From an uncultured Persicobacter sp. (lineage in GTDB: Bacteria > Bacteroidota > Bacteroidia > Cytophagales > Cyclobacteriaceae), in NCBI GenBank assembly GCA_947498325.1, contig CANMKE010000002.1, forward strand, positions 248,001-312,000: a stretch of 64,000 bases of DNA, given 5' to 3'. A program made the position numbers and the translations under genes. Below the pieces are notes generated by a model, which was not told where the DNA came from, did not search any database, and worked only from the letters and a program-made list of their open reading frames with translations. The stretch's first letter is position 1, and each line of letters begins with the position of its first letter. This document shows positions 8,303-17,505 of the stretch, piece by piece.

Positions 8303-10435
8303 ATGCATTTAGAGAAGTTTCGTTATGACAACAAGATAGTAAAGTATTTTGCTATCGCCACCGTCATCTGGGGTATCGTCGGCATGTTGGTGGGGCTGAT
8401 CGTCGCATTGCAACTTTTTATTCCAGCACTCAACTTTGATACGGCGTTTTTAACCTTCGGCCGTATCCGTCCATTACACACCAATGCGGTGATTTTCGCA
8501 TTTGTGGGGAACGGAATTTTTGCGGGAGTTTATTATTCACTTCAGCGTTTATTGAAAGCGCGGATGTTCAATGATATCCTTTCGTGGGTTCACTTTTGGG
8601 GCTGGCAACTGATTATTGTTGCGGCTGCGATCACATTGCCTTTGGGGATCACGACCTCCAAAGAGTATGCAGAATTGGAATGGCCAATTGATATTGCCAT
8701 TACCTTAATTTGGGTGGTGTTCGGAGCCAATTTGCTCGGAACCATCTTCAAACGTCGTGAACGCCATATGTATGTGGCGGTATGGTTTTACATCGCAACT
8801 TTTGTAACAGTGGCGGTCTTGCATATTGTCAACTCTTTCGAGTTGCCAGTAACTTTCTGGAAGTCGTACTCGATGTACGCAGGGGTGCAAGATGCTTTGG
8901 TACAGTGGTGGTATGGGCATAATGCGGTAGCATTCTTCCTGACAACCCCTTATTTGGGCTTGATGTACTACTTCTTGCCGAAGGCGGCCAATCGTCCTGT
9001 TTACTCTTATAAGCTGTCCATTATTCACTATTGGGCACTGATCTTTATTTACATCTGGGCAGGTCCACACCATTTGCTTTACACTTCTTTGCCAGATTGG
9101 GCACAGACGTTGGGTACGGTGTTTTCAATCATGCTGATTGCACCATCTTGGGGTGGTATGCTGAATGGCCTTCTGACACTTCGTGGCGCATGGGACCGTG
9201 TGCGTGAAGATGCCGTACTGAAATTTATGGTAGTAGCCGTAACCTGTTATGGTATGGCGACTTTCGAAGGGCCAATGTTATCGCTGAAAAGTGTCAATGG
9301 TTTTGTACACTTTACCGACTGGATTATTGCTCACGTACACGTTGGTGCCCTGGGCTGGAACGGATTCCTGACCTTCGGGATGTTGTATTATTTGATTCCT
9401 AAAATGTGGAACACCAAATTATACTCCAGCAAATTGGCCAATGTACACTTCTGGGTGGGAACTCTCGGGATTGTATTCTATGCCATTCCAATGTATGTTT
9501 CAGGAGTTACGCAAGGCCTGATGTGGCGTCAGTTCACCATCGATGGGGTATTGCAGTACGGTAACTTCCTCGATACAGTAACGCAGATTATTCCATTTTA
9601 TGCATTGCGTGCCTTTGGTGGAGCCCTTTATTTGGGTGGTGCCTTTGTAATGGCCTATAACCTTTACAAAACGGCAGCGCAAGGAGTATTCCAGGAGGAA
9701 GAAGAGGCCGAAGCTCCCGCTTTGGAGAAAAAGAAAATTATTGGAGAATACTGGCACTCGAAACTGGAGCGCAAATCTATCGTGTTCTCTGGTCTTTCAA
9801 TTGTAGCGATTGCCATTGGTGGTGCCGTAGAAATGGTGCCGACCTTCCTGGTGGATTCAAATATCCCGACGATTGAAAGCGTTAAGCCTTATAGCCCGCT
9901 TGAATTGCAGGGACGTGATCTTTACATCCGTGAAGGTTGTGTGGGCTGTCACTCTCAGATGGTTCGCCCTTTCCGATTTGAAACCGAGCGTTTTGATGAG
10001 TATTCCAAAGCTGGGGAGTTTGTTTACGATCACCCATTCCTTTGGGGATCCAAGCGTACTGGTCCAGATTTGGCCCGCCTTGGTGGCCGATATTCAGATT
10101 CATGGCATTATAACCACATGATGGACCCAACAAGTACATCGGCAGGTTCTATTATGCCTCCTTACCCATGGTTGTTTGAGCAAGCCTACGATGCCGAATC
10201 AATTGTGCCAAAGGTAACAGCAATGCGCAAGCTTGGTGTTCCGTATGCGGAAGGATATGAAACGCAGGTGGTGGCTGATGTACAGGCACAGGCAAAACAA
10301 ATTGCGGGTAACCTGAAAGCACAAATAAATGTGGAGGTACAACCTGAGGCAGAGATCATTGCTTTGATTTCGTACTTGCAACGTTTAGGAACAGACATTA
10401 AAGTGAAGCCAGAACAAGTGGCTGTCGCAAAATAA
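8303..10435 (+). CDS. ccoN: cbb3-type cytochrome c oxidase, fused subunits I and II (CcoN-CcoO)
   Basis: A 710-residue fusion of the catalytic subunit CcoN and the haem-c subunit CcoO of the high-affinity terminal oxidase, which reduces O2 to water at the inner membrane. The CcoN part (about 1-500) has multiple helices and the haem/CuB ligands in RPLHTNA, WWYGHNAV, GPHHLLYTSLP and HVHVGALGWN. After a charged linker (about 465-490) and one membrane helix, the CcoO part carries CVGCH (Cys546) and the distal methionine in SIMPPYPW. Fusion of ccoN and ccoO is common in Bacteroidota. It is the first gene of the oxidase operon and is followed by an RNA hairpin before ccoQ. Confidence 0.96.
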   Translation: MHLEKFRYDNKIVKYFAIATVIWGIVGMLVGLIVALQLFIPALNFDTAFLTFGRIRPLHTNAVIFAFVGNGIFAGVYYSLQRLLKARMFNDILSWVHFWGWQLIIVAAAITLPLGITTSKEYAELEWPIDIAITLIWVVFGANLLGTIFKRRERHMYVAVWFYIATFVTVAVLHIVNSFELPVTFWKSYSMYAGVQDALVQWWYGHNAVAFFLTTPYLGLMYYFLPKAANRPVYSYKLSIIHYWALIFIYIWAGPHHLLYTSLPDWAQTLGTVFSIMLIAPSWGGMLNGLLTLRGAWDRVREDAVLKFMVVAVTCYGMATFEGPMLSLKSVNGFVHFTDWIIAHVHVGALGWNGFLTFGMLYYLIPKMWNTKLYSSKLANVHFWVGTLGIVFYAIPMYVSGVTQGLMWRQFTIDGVLQYGNFLDTVTQIIPFYALRAFGGALYLGGAFVMAYNLYKTAAQGVFQEEEEAEAPALEKKKIIGEYWHSKLERKSIVFSGLSIVAIAIGGAVEMVPTFLVDSNIPTIESVKPYSPLELQGRDLYIREGCVGCHSQMVRPFRFETERFDEYSKAGEFVYDHPFLWGSKRTGPDLARLGGRYSDSWHYNHMMDPTSTSAGSIMPPYPWLFEQAYDAESIVPKVTAMRKLGVPYAEGYETQVVADVQAQAKQIAGNLKAQINVEVQPEAEIIALISYLQRLGTDIKVKPEQVAVAK

Positions 10436-10440
10436 TCATC

Positions 10441-10469
10441 TCAGGGTCCCTGGTTTCCGGGGATGCTGA
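10441..10469 (+). terminator. Intercistronic hairpin between ccoNO and ccoQ
   Basis: TCAGGGTCCC pairs with GGGGATGCTGA (one internal mismatch) and is followed by AACAATTTTTTT. This can act as a partial terminator or mRNA-stabilising element that lowers ccoQ/ccoP expression relative to ccoNO. The effect is inferred. Confidence 0.5.
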
Positions 10470-10484
10470 ACAATTTTTTTAAAT

Positions 10485-10670
10485 ATGTTTAAGCATTATT
10501 TCGAGCGAGTATATAATGTAGAGGTATGGCCCATCATTTCTTTGGTGATCTTCTTTACATTTTTTGTGGGGTTGTTGTGGTATGTCTGGAAGATGTCTTC
10601 CTCGCATGTCGATAAGATGAAGAATATGCCGCTGGAAGAAGACCCTAACGATGATTTTGAGGATAATTAG
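10485..10670 (+). CDS. ccoQ: cbb3 oxidase small subunit CcoQ/FixQ
   Basis: A 61-residue protein with one membrane helix (about 15-35: ISLVIFFTFFVGLLWYVW) and an acidic C-terminal tail (EEDPNDDFEDN). Size, topology and position between ccoNO and ccoP match CcoQ, which stabilises the oxidase complex. Small CcoQ proteins are weakly conserved, so the call depends largely on position. Confidence 0.8.
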   Translation: MFKHYFERVYNVEVWPIISLVIFFTFFVGLLWYVWKMSSSHVDKMKNMPLEEDPNDDFEDN

Positions 10671-10692
10671 ATCAAGATATAACTCCTATCAA

Positions 10693-11535
10693 ATGAAATC
10701 AAAAGCACTAAAATACATGAGTATAATGTGTGTGGCCTTGGTTTTAGGTATGCTTCCCGAAACGGCATTCGCGCAGGCGGCTGGCGGCACGGATCAGATG
10801 AGCATCCTGAAGATCGTGCTGGGGCTGACCACCATTGTCTCTATTGCAGTATTGCTGGTCACCTTGTTTACGCTGAAGGTGGTGAAATCAGTAATGGACA
10901 ATGAGGCCAAGAAAAAAGCGGAGGCTGAAGGTGTGCCGCATGTGAAGCAAGACTGGTGGTGGAACATTGCCAACGATGCTGTCCCTATTGAGGAAGAGAA
11001 AAATATTTTGCTCGACCATAATTATGACGGCATTCAGGAACTTGACAACCACTTGCCACCATGGTGGAAAGGGCTATTTGCCGCAACGGTGGTTTTCGCA
11101 GTGGTTTATGTCGGTATCTTCCATGTTTTTAAAGTAGCACCACTTTCTGGTGAGGCCTATGACATTGAAGTGGCACAGGCAGCATTGAAAGCGGCTTCGG
11201 TAGATGAAACCAATGTTACTTTACTGACCGACGACAAGGCGATTGACCACGGGTCGGAAATTTTCGCCAAGAAATGTGTGGCTTGTCACGCTGCCGATGG
11301 CGGTGGAGGGATTGGTCCTAACCTAACGGATGAATACTGGATTCACGGCGGAGACATTAAAGATGTGTTCAAAGTAGTGAAAGACGGTGGACGCCCAGGC
11401 AAAGGGATGATCTCCTGGAAAAAACAACTCTCACCAAAGGATATTCAGAGTGTCGCCTCTTATATCCTGACACTCCAGGGTACTACGCCTGCCAAGGCGA
11501 AAGCACCAGAGGGAGATTTGTATAGCGCTAAGTAA
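10693..11535 (+). CDS. ccoP: cbb3 oxidase subunit III, CcoP (one-haem form)
   Basis: The start chosen is the ATG at 10693, 22 bases after ccoQ, because it begins directly with a signal-like segment (residues 1-28, ending TAFAQ); an upstream ATG inside ccoQ would add 14 non-signal residues. The 280-residue protein has a membrane helix at about 37-63, the CcoP N-terminal domain (DWWWNIAND, LDNHLPPWW), a second helix (about 127-146), and a cytochrome c domain with one CVACH (Cys195-His199) and a later methionine in GKGMISW. Classical CcoP has two haem-c sites; only one CXXCH occurs here. It delivers electrons to CcoO/CcoN. Confidence 0.92.
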   Translation: MKSKALKYMSIMCVALVLGMLPETAFAQAAGGTDQMSILKIVLGLTTIVSIAVLLVTLFTLKVVKSVMDNEAKKKAEAEGVPHVKQDWWWNIANDAVPIEEEKNILLDHNYDGIQELDNHLPPWWKGLFAATVVFAVVYVGIFHVFKVAPLSGEAYDIEVAQAALKAASVDETNVTLLTDDKAIDHGSEIFAKKCVACHAADGGGGIGPNLTDEYWIHGGDIKDVFKVVKDGGRPGKGMISWKKQLSPKDIQSVASYILTLQGTTPAKAKAPEGDLYSAK

Positions 11536-11560
11536 TAAAACTTTATATCAAAATATAAAA

Positions 11561-11590
11561 ATCGGGAGGACTTCAGTTCTCCCGCTTTTT
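11561..11590 (+). terminator. Terminator-like hairpin after ccoP
   Basis: CGGGAG and CTCCCG pair across a 10-base loop, followed by CTTTTT. It separates the structural genes from the assembly genes and may allow partial read-through into ccoG. Confidence 0.6.
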
Positions 11591-11631
11591 GGTTTATAAG
11601 GATCAACGATTTTTTAAGACTGAGGGAAGGT

Positions 11632-13059
11632 ATGGAACCAGAAAACAATATTTATGAATACGATGCCGAGTTTCGGGACGTCATTTCTACCGTAGATGCC
11701 GAGGGCAAGCGTGTTTGGGTGTACCCTAAAAAGCCCAAAGGCTATTTCCACCGTGCGCGGGCAGTAGTGGCGGTTTTTCTGCTTTCATTGTTCTTTTTGG
11801 TGCCGTTCATCAAAGTAGATGGCCACCCCTTTTTCCTTTTCAATGTTTTTGAGCGAAAGTTCATCATCTTTGGTGCTGCTTTCTGGCCCCAGGATTTTAT
11901 CCTTTTTGCTTTGGCATTTATTGCCTTTGTGGTTTTTATCGTCCTGTTTACCGTCATCTTTGGGCGCTTCTGGTGTGGCTGGGCTTGCCCGCAGACGGTC
12001 TTTATGGAGATGGTTTTCCGAAAAATAGAATACTGGATTGAAGGCGATGCCCCACAGCAACGCAAACTCGACAAAGCCCCATGGACACAGGAGAAAATCC
12101 TCAAGAAAACCAGTAAGCACATCATTTTCTTGCTGATTTCCCTGCTGATCGCCCATACGGCAATGGCTTACCTGATCGGGATTGATGAAGTCAGGGAGAT
12201 TGTTACCAAATCACCGATGGAAAACTTGTCGGGCTTCATTGGCCTGTTGGCTTTCACCGCTATCTTCTATGGCGTATTTGCCAGATTCAGAGAACAAGCC
12301 TGCACCACAGTTTGCCCTTACGGGCGATTTCAGGGGGTTTTTCTGGATAAAAAATCCATTGTTGTTGCCTATGACTGGCTTCGTGGTGAAAAGCGTGGGA
12401 AACTCAAGAAGAATGCCACGCCTCCCGCCGATCAGGGAGATTGTATCGACTGTAAACTGTGTGTGCATGTTTGCCCTACGGGGATAGATATTCGGAATGG
12501 TACCCAGCTCGAATGCGTGAATTGTACCGCCTGTATAGATGTTTGTGATGAGGTAATGGACAAGGTCAACAAACCCAAAGGCCTGATTCGCTATACTTCT
12601 GAAGAACAAATTCAGCATGGCCACAGCAAAATTTTCAATACCCGTTCCGTGGCTTACAGTGTGGTGCTGGTGGTGATCCTCGGATTGCTCACAACCCTGC
12701 TGGCTACACGTACCGATGTGGAGGCCACCATGCTTCGTGTACCTGGTATGTTGTATCAGAAAACCGACAATGGCGAAATTCAGAACTTGTACAATGTCAA
12801 GTTTATCAATAAAACCTTTTCGGACGTAAGCCTGGAACTGAAACTGGAAAACTTTTCCGATGGCACCATTGAGCGCGTTGGAGGGGAACCGATAAAAATT
12901 GGGCCCAATGATCTTACGGATGCCATGTTTTTTGTCCGCATACCGCAAGCTGAAATCCACGCAACCAAAACGGAACTTGAAGTGGGGGTTTATCACGACG
13001 GCGAGCTGATGGTGGTCGAAAAAACGAATTTTTTAGGACCGATTGTATTAAAAAAATAG
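11632..13059 (+). CDS. ccoG: Cytochrome c oxidase accessory protein CcoG
   Basis: A 475-residue membrane iron-sulfur protein (FixG/RdxA family), implicated in copper reduction during cbb3 oxidase assembly. It has membrane helices at about 42-60, 80-110, 160-180 and 200-215. A CGWACPQTV motif follows the second helix, a CTTVCPYGR motif lies near residue 228, two ferredoxin-like cysteine clusters follow (CIDCKLCVHVCP and CVNCTACIDVC, about 270-305), and a periplasmic immunoglobulin-like domain ends the protein. All features match the family and its usual length. It lies between ccoP and ccoH. Confidence 0.95.
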   Translation: MEPENNIYEYDAEFRDVISTVDAEGKRVWVYPKKPKGYFHRARAVVAVFLLSLFFLVPFIKVDGHPFFLFNVFERKFIIFGAAFWPQDFILFALAFIAFVVFIVLFTVIFGRFWCGWACPQTVFMEMVFRKIEYWIEGDAPQQRKLDKAPWTQEKILKKTSKHIIFLLISLLIAHTAMAYLIGIDEVREIVTKSPMENLSGFIGLLAFTAIFYGVFARFREQACTTVCPYGRFQGVFLDKKSIVVAYDWLRGEKRGKLKKNATPPADQGDCIDCKLCVHVCPTGIDIRNGTQLECVNCTACIDVCDEVMDKVNKPKGLIRYTSEEQIQHGHSKIFNTRSVAYSVVLVVILGLLTTLLATRTDVEATMLRVPGMLYQKTDNGEIQNLYNVKFINKTFSDVSLELKLENFSDGTIERVGGEPIKIGPNDLTDAMFFVRIPQAEIHATKTELEVGVYHDGELMVVEKTNFLGPIVLKK

Positions 13060-13092
13060 CCCATCGCTGACGATGGATAAAAAAGAAATTTT

Positions 13093-13533
13093 ATGAACTG
13101 GGGAAAAGGAATAATACTCGTAACAGGTGCTTTTATGGTCTTCATCATCTCGTTGGTGGTCATGATGTGCCGTACAGATCAGTTTTTGGTCGCAGAAGAT
13201 TATTACAAGCAGGAGTTGGCTTATCAGGATCAGATTGATCGCATAAAGAATGTACAGGGACTCGATGGCGTGGTTACTGTGGAGCTTTCATCAGATCGGA
13301 AAACCGCCTTTGTGGCTTTGCCTTCAGAAATGATCGGCAAAATTAAAGAGGGGCAAATCCATTGGTTTCGTCCCGACAATGCCCGCCTGGATGTTGCGCA
13401 GCCGATAGAAGACAATGAAATTGGCCGATGGGTTTGTGACCTCTCGCAAATGAAAAAAGGACGTTGGCGAGTGCGCACCACCTGGACTGATGGGCAAAAA
13501 GAATATTTTGACGAGAAGGTGATCACGCTCTAA
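13093..13533 (+). CDS. ccoH: FixH-family protein (CcoH)
   Basis: A 146-residue protein with one N-terminal membrane helix (about 6-26) followed by DQFLVAEDYYKQELAYQ, the stretch typical of FixH/CcoH, and a beta-rich periplasmic domain. CcoH binds the oxidase and supports its maturation and stability. It lies 33 bases after ccoG in the same direction, as in other ccoGHIS clusters. Confidence 0.88.
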   Translation: MNWGKGIILVTGAFMVFIISLVVMMCRTDQFLVAEDYYKQELAYQDQIDRIKNVQGLDGVVTVELSSDRKTAFVALPSEMIGKIKEGQIHWFRPDNARLDVAQPIEDNEIGRWVCDLSQMKKGRWRVRTTWTDGQKEYFDEKVITL

Positions 13534-13612
13534 ATTTCATCCGTCAGAAAAAAATACCCGACCAGCACTTTATTTCAGGCCTTGCCCTGATCTTATCTTA
13601 AAAAAATGGACT

Positions 13613-14317
13613 ATGCTTTTTTCCGTCGCATTCATGATCGGCCTAATGGGCAGCCTGCATTGCATGGGCATGTGCGGGCCAATCAGTATGGCATTGCCTG
13701 TTCCCAACCGTACCCCTGTTCGGGTATTGCAGGCGGCAATACTTTATAACATCAGCCGAACATTGGTTTATATGCTTTTGGGGGCAATTATTGGTTTGCT
13801 GGGCGTGAGTATCAGCTTTGCCGCCCCGCAGCAAAATCTGTCGGTGGCAATGGGGCTTCTGATGCTCCTGTTTGTTATCATGCCCAAAGCCTGGACTATG
13901 GCCATGGAAAAACGTGTGGGTAGCCAATGGGCGGCCAAGCTGAAAAAAGGCTTCGGTTATTTCTTCAGAAAACGAAGCCTGTGGTCCTTTGCGGGTGTCG
14001 GCTTATTGAACGGCCTGTTGCCCTGTGGCCTGGTTTACCTTGCCCTTGCAGGTGCGCTGGCTATTGGCGACTGGCAAAAGTCAGCCTTATATATGGGGGC
14101 TTTTGGGCTCGGAACATTCCCCATGATGCTGTCGGTAAATCTGTTGGGGAACTGGATCAAAGGGAAGTCTTTTTACCGTAATTTCTATCGCCTTGTTCCT
14201 GTTTTTACCCTCCTGATTGCCCTGATGTTTATCCTTCGCGGACTCAATTTGGGCATCCCCTACCTGAGCCCTCAGCTCAGAACAGCGGCAGGCACGCAGG
14301 TGGTTCAATGCGATTGA
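13613..14317 (+). CDS. Sulfite exporter TauE/SafE-family (DsbD_2-like) membrane protein
   Basis: A 234-residue protein with about six membrane helices. It begins with the motif GLMGSLHCMGMCGP, which has paired cysteines, and later has GLLNGLLPCGLVYLAL, both characteristic of the DsbD_2 / UreH-like group. Such proteins often end cbb3 assembly clusters in Bacteroidota and are thought to take part in copper or thiol-redox handling. The role is inferred from this position. It is the last gene of the oxidase operon. Confidence 0.8.
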   Translation: MLFSVAFMIGLMGSLHCMGMCGPISMALPVPNRTPVRVLQAAILYNISRTLVYMLLGAIIGLLGVSISFAAPQQNLSVAMGLLMLLFVIMPKAWTMAMEKRVGSQWAAKLKKGFGYFFRKRSLWSFAGVGLLNGLLPCGLVYLALAGALAIGDWQKSALYMGAFGLGTFPMMLSVNLLGNWIKGKSFYRNFYRLVPVFTLLIALMFILRGLNLGIPYLSPQLRTAAGTQVVQCD

Positions 14318-14527
14318 TCCACAGCTTCCAAACCCATCATCAACAAGCTCATTGCTGTTAAATTTAGCGCCCTAAAATTGCCCTTTTGTGTTATATAAAT
14401 CCCAATGGCTTCAATGGGGGCCTTCTTATGGAATTTTAACGCAGATTCGGTAAATTTAGGATGATTATTTTATACATTGATATCGATCCAATTCGGACTC
14501 ATTGCACGAATGATGTTTGTCATTTAT

Positions 14528-14559
14528 CTTGCTAATGAAGATCATGAAGTGTATTTTTG
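14528..14559 (+). promoter_or_regulatory. Promoter of glyA
   Basis: CTTG at 14528-14531 (one mismatch to TTTG) and TATTTTTG at 14552-14559, an exact TAnnTTTG, are 20 bases apart. The -7 element lies 36 bases before the glyA ATG. Confidence 0.55.
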
Positions 14560-14594
14560 AGAACTTTAATTAACCTAAACCACAGATCTCGGTC

Positions 14595-15866
14595 ATGACA
14601 AGAGATAACGTAATCTTTGACTTAATTGGCAAAGAGCAACAAAGACAAGAAGAAGGCATCGAGTTGATTGCCTCAGAGAACTTTACTTCGCGCCAGGTGA
14701 TGGAGGCGATGGGAAGCGTTTTGACAAATAAATACGCAGAAGGCTTGCCGAAGCGTCGTTATTACGGAGGCTGCCAGGTCGTCGATGAGATTGAGCAGTT
14801 GGCGATTGATCGAGCAAAGCAATTGTTCAATGCGGACTGGGCTAATGTTCAGCCGCACTCAGGAGCACAAGCAAATGCCGCTGTAATGTTGGCCGTGCTG
14901 AACCCTGGCGATGCCATTTTGGGCTTTGATCTTTCTCATGGTGGACACCTGACTCACGGCTCGCCTGTGAACTTCTCGGGTAAAACCTACCAGCCGAATT
15001 TCTACGGTGTGGAAAAAGAAACAGGAATCATTGACATGGACAAAGTTGCTGCCAAGGCAAAAGAAGTTCAGCCGAAACTGATTATCTGTGGTGCTTCTGC
15101 TTACAGCCGCGATTGGGATTATGCCCGTTTCCGTGAAATTGCTGATGAAGTAGGTGCTGTGCTATTGGCGGATGTTTCCCACCCTGCAGGTTTGATTGCT
15201 GCTGGTTTACTCAAAGATCCTTTGGCGCACTGTCATATTGTAACCACAACAACCCACAAAACCCTTCGTGGACCTCGTGGTGGTTTGATCATGACTCGCG
15301 GTGAAATGCCAAACCCTAAAGGTGATAAAACGCCTAAAGGAGAAGTTCGCTCTTTGAATGCGCAACTGGATATGGCGGTATTCCCTGGTACGCAAGGTGG
15401 TCCGTTGGAGCACGTAATTGCCGCCAAGGCAGTCGCTTTTGAAGAGGCTTTGAGCGATGAGTACAAAGTTTACGCCAAGCAGGTGATTAAAAATGCAGCA
15501 GCGATGGCCAAAGCTTTCGTGGATCGTGGTTATGAAATTATCTCTGGAGGTACCGACAACCACTGTATGTTAATTGACCTTCGTTCGAAAGGATTGACAG
15601 GGAAATTAGCGGAGAACACTTTGGTAAAAGCGGATATCACCATCAATAAAAATATGGTGCCATTTGATGATAAATCTCCTTTCGTTACTTCAGGGATGCG
15701 CGTAGGTACTGCGGCGGTTACTTCCCGAAATATGAAAGAAGCTGATATGGAAACTATCGTTTCGTTCATCGATGCGGTATTGAGCAACCCTGAGGATGAG
15801 GCAAAATTGGCCAAAGTGAAAAGTGAAATTAATGCGTGGATGAAAAATTTCCCACTTTACGCATAA
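14595..15866 (+). CDS. glyA: Serine hydroxymethyltransferase
   Basis: A 423-residue PLP enzyme that interconverts serine and glycine and charges tetrahydrofolate with a one-carbon unit in the cytoplasm. It has the substrate-binding opening ([10 protein letters not shown]), [10 protein letters not shown], and the PLP-lysine motif [14 protein letters not shown] with Lys222. Length and motifs are normal. Codon choice looks optimised, as expected for a highly expressed gene. It has its own promoter and terminator. Confidence 0.97.
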   Translation: MTRDNVIFDLIGKEQQRQEEGIELIASENFTSRQVMEAMGSVLTNKYAEGLPKRRYYGGCQVVDEIEQLAIDRAKQLFNADWANVQPHSGAQANAAVMLAVLNPGDAILGFDLSHGGHLTHGSPVNFSGKTYQPNFYGVEKETGIIDMDKVAAKAKEVQPKLIICGASAYSRDWDYARFREIADEVGAVLLADVSHPAGLIAAGLLKDPLAHCHIVTTTTHKTLRGPRGGLIMTRGEMPNPKGDKTPKGEVRSLNAQLDMAVFPGTQGGPLEHVIAAKAVAFEEALSDEYKVYAKQVIKNAAAMAKAFVDRGYEIISGGTDNHCMLIDLRSKGLTGKLAENTLVKADITINKNMVPFDDKSPFVTSGMRVGTAAVTSRNMKEADMETIVSFIDAVLSNPEDEAKLAKVKSEINAWMKNFPLYA

Positions 15867-15889
15867 TCAGAAAATATAAATACATTGCT

Positions 15890-15940
15890 AAAGGATAGCG
15901 ACAAATGATACTTTAAGGTGTTATTTGCGCTATCCTTTTT
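15890..15940 (+). terminator. Terminator after glyA
   Basis: AAAGGATAGCG pairs with CGCTATCCTTT across a 27-base loop, which can pair further internally, and is followed by a T-run. Confidence 0.8.
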
Positions 15941-15981
15941 TATTTTTGACGTGGATTAACATTTATTTTGCGCGAATGGGC

Positions 15982-15989
15982 TAAATTTG
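15982..15989 (+). promoter_or_regulatory. -7 element upstream of tatC
   Basis: TAAATTTG matches the TAnnTTTG consensus 62 bases before the tatC start. A clear -33 TTTG at correct spacing was not seen. Confidence 0.4.
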
Positions 15990-16050
15990 TTTTTCGAATT
16001 TTTAACTGATTATTAATCGCTAACTTTTAGCACCATATATCTCATCTTTT

Positions 16051-16950
16051 ATGTCTATTAAGCAGGAGCAGGATATGACCTTTTTGGATCATCTGGAAGA
16101 ATTGCGGTGGCACCTGATTCGGGCGTTTGCCTCTATTTTTGTTTTTACCGTTGTGGCCTTCCTCTCAAAAACGATCCTTTTTCACGATATCATTTTGGCC
16201 CCTTCCCGATCCGACTTTTGGACCTATCGCATGTTTTGCGAATTCGGTAAGCTGGTAGGTTCCGATGCGCTGTGCATTGAAAAGCTACCGTTCATCTTGC
16301 AGTCAAGGCAAGTTACTGGGCAGTTTATGATGCACATTCAGTCCTCTTTTGTCGTCGGGATCATCTTGGCCTTCCCCTATGCTTTTTGGGAAATCTGGCG
16401 GTTTATTAAACCAGGCTTGCATAAAACAGAGCAGCGCGCAGCAAGAGGAGCGGTATTTTTTGTCAGTATTTTATTTTTGACTGGCGTTATGTTCGGCTAT
16501 TTTGTCGTAACACCAATCTCTTTGAACTTCCTGGCCAATTATCAGATCGACCCAAGTATTCTTAATGAGTTTGATATTGTCAGTTATGTAGGTACCATCA
16601 CCATGATCATTCTGGCATGTGCCTTGTTGTTTCAGCTACCCGTCGTGATTTACTTCCTGACGCAGGCAGGTGTGGTGAATTCACAAATGTTGATTGCCTA
16701 CCGAAAGCACGCCCTGATTGTGTTCCTGATCATAGCAGCAATCATGACGCCTCCAGATGTCATGAGTCAGATTATGCTGACCATCCCGCTGGGTTTCTTG
16801 TATGAAATCAGTATTGTGATTGCCAAAAGAATTGATAAGCGCAAACAGCTTGAAGAGCTCTCACTGATTGCCGAAGAGGAAGAATACCGTCAGCAACAAG
16901 CTGCTGAGCGCAAAAATATTTCGGGTCCTTTAGATCAAATGGAGGATTAA
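16051..16950 (+). CDS. tatC: Sec-independent protein translocase TatC
   Basis: A 299-residue inner-membrane protein with six helices and the family signatures MTFLDHLEELRWHLIR at the N-terminus, FPYAFWEIWRFIKPGL in the second cytoplasmic region and AIMTPPDVMSQ before the last helices. It recognises twin-arginine signal peptides and exports folded proteins. It carries a longer second-to-third helix loop and a charged glutamine-rich C-terminal tail. No tatA or tatB gene is adjacent. It is followed by rpiB after 45 bases and may be co-transcribed with it. Confidence 0.96.
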   Translation: MSIKQEQDMTFLDHLEELRWHLIRAFASIFVFTVVAFLSKTILFHDIILAPSRSDFWTYRMFCEFGKLVGSDALCIEKLPFILQSRQVTGQFMMHIQSSFVVGIILAFPYAFWEIWRFIKPGLHKTEQRAARGAVFFVSILFLTGVMFGYFVVTPISLNFLANYQIDPSILNEFDIVSYVGTITMIILACALLFQLPVVIYFLTQAGVVNSQMLIAYRKHALIVFLIIAAIMTPPDVMSQIMLTIPLGFLYEISIVIAKRIDKRKQLEELSLIAEEEEYRQQQAAERKNISGPLDQMED

Positions 16951-16995
16951 CCTGTTAAGGATAAAAGAGAATTTCAGTAAAAACAGCATATTAAG

Positions 16996-17433
16996 ATGTC
17001 CAAGAAAATAGCAATCGGTGGTGACCACGCTTCACCAGAATACAAAGCAGCGATCATTAAACAATTGGAAGAAAAAGGCTACGAAGTGAAAAACTTCGGT
17101 ACCGATACTTTCGATTCTGTGGATTACCCAGACTTCGCCCACCCAGTAGCCAAAGGGGTAAATGATGGTGAGTTTGACTTTGGTATTTTGATCTGTGGCT
17201 CCGCAAATGGGGTAGCCATGACGGCCAATAAATACCCTAACGTGCGTGCTGGACTTTGCTGGAACAAGGAAATCGTTTCTTTGGTTCGCCAGCATAACAA
17301 TGCCAATATTTTGGCCATTCCTGCGCGTTTCACCGCAAAAGAACAAGCTTTGGAAATGGTGGAGGTTTTCTTCGGTACTGATTTTGAAGGCGGACGCCAC
17401 GAAGGCCGTGTGAGCAAAATCGCTTGTAGCTAA
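16996..17433 (+). CDS. rpiB: Ribose 5-phosphate isomerase B
   Basis: A 145-residue cytoplasmic enzyme of the LacAB_RpiB family that interconverts ribose 5-phosphate and ribulose 5-phosphate in the pentose phosphate pathway. It shows GGDHASPEYKAAI at the N-terminus, the active-site ICGSANGVAMTANK with the catalytic cysteine (about residue 72) and RAGLCWN. Length is normal. A strong terminator follows. Confidence 0.95.
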   Translation: MSKKIAIGGDHASPEYKAAIIKQLEEKGYEVKNFGTDTFDSVDYPDFAHPVAKGVNDGEFDFGILICGSANGVAMTANKYPNVRAGLCWNKEIVSLVRQHNNANILAIPARFTAKEQALEMVEVFFGTDFEGGRHEGRVSKIACS

Positions 17434-17452
17434 GCAAAGATTTTAAAATGAG

Positions 17453-17489
17453 AAAAGCCCCCGCCGGATTCGTTCTGGCGGGGGCTTTT
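17453..17489. terminator. Strong terminator between rpiB and a convergent lipoprotein gene
   Basis: AAAAGCCCCCGCC pairs perfectly with GGCGGGGGCTTTT around an 11-base loop. The A and T ends make it usable in both directions. Confidence 0.9.
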
Positions 17490-17505
17490 GTGTTTAAGAA
17501 GTAAG

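Noticed and set aside
12211-12996. Minus-strand ORF of 261 codons
   Set aside because: It is antisense to ccoG, whose iron-sulfur motifs are unmistakable; the long frame follows from its codon composition.
14318-14527. Riboswitch or tRNA upstream of glyA
   Set aside because: No conserved riboswitch core or tRNA cloverleaf could be built.
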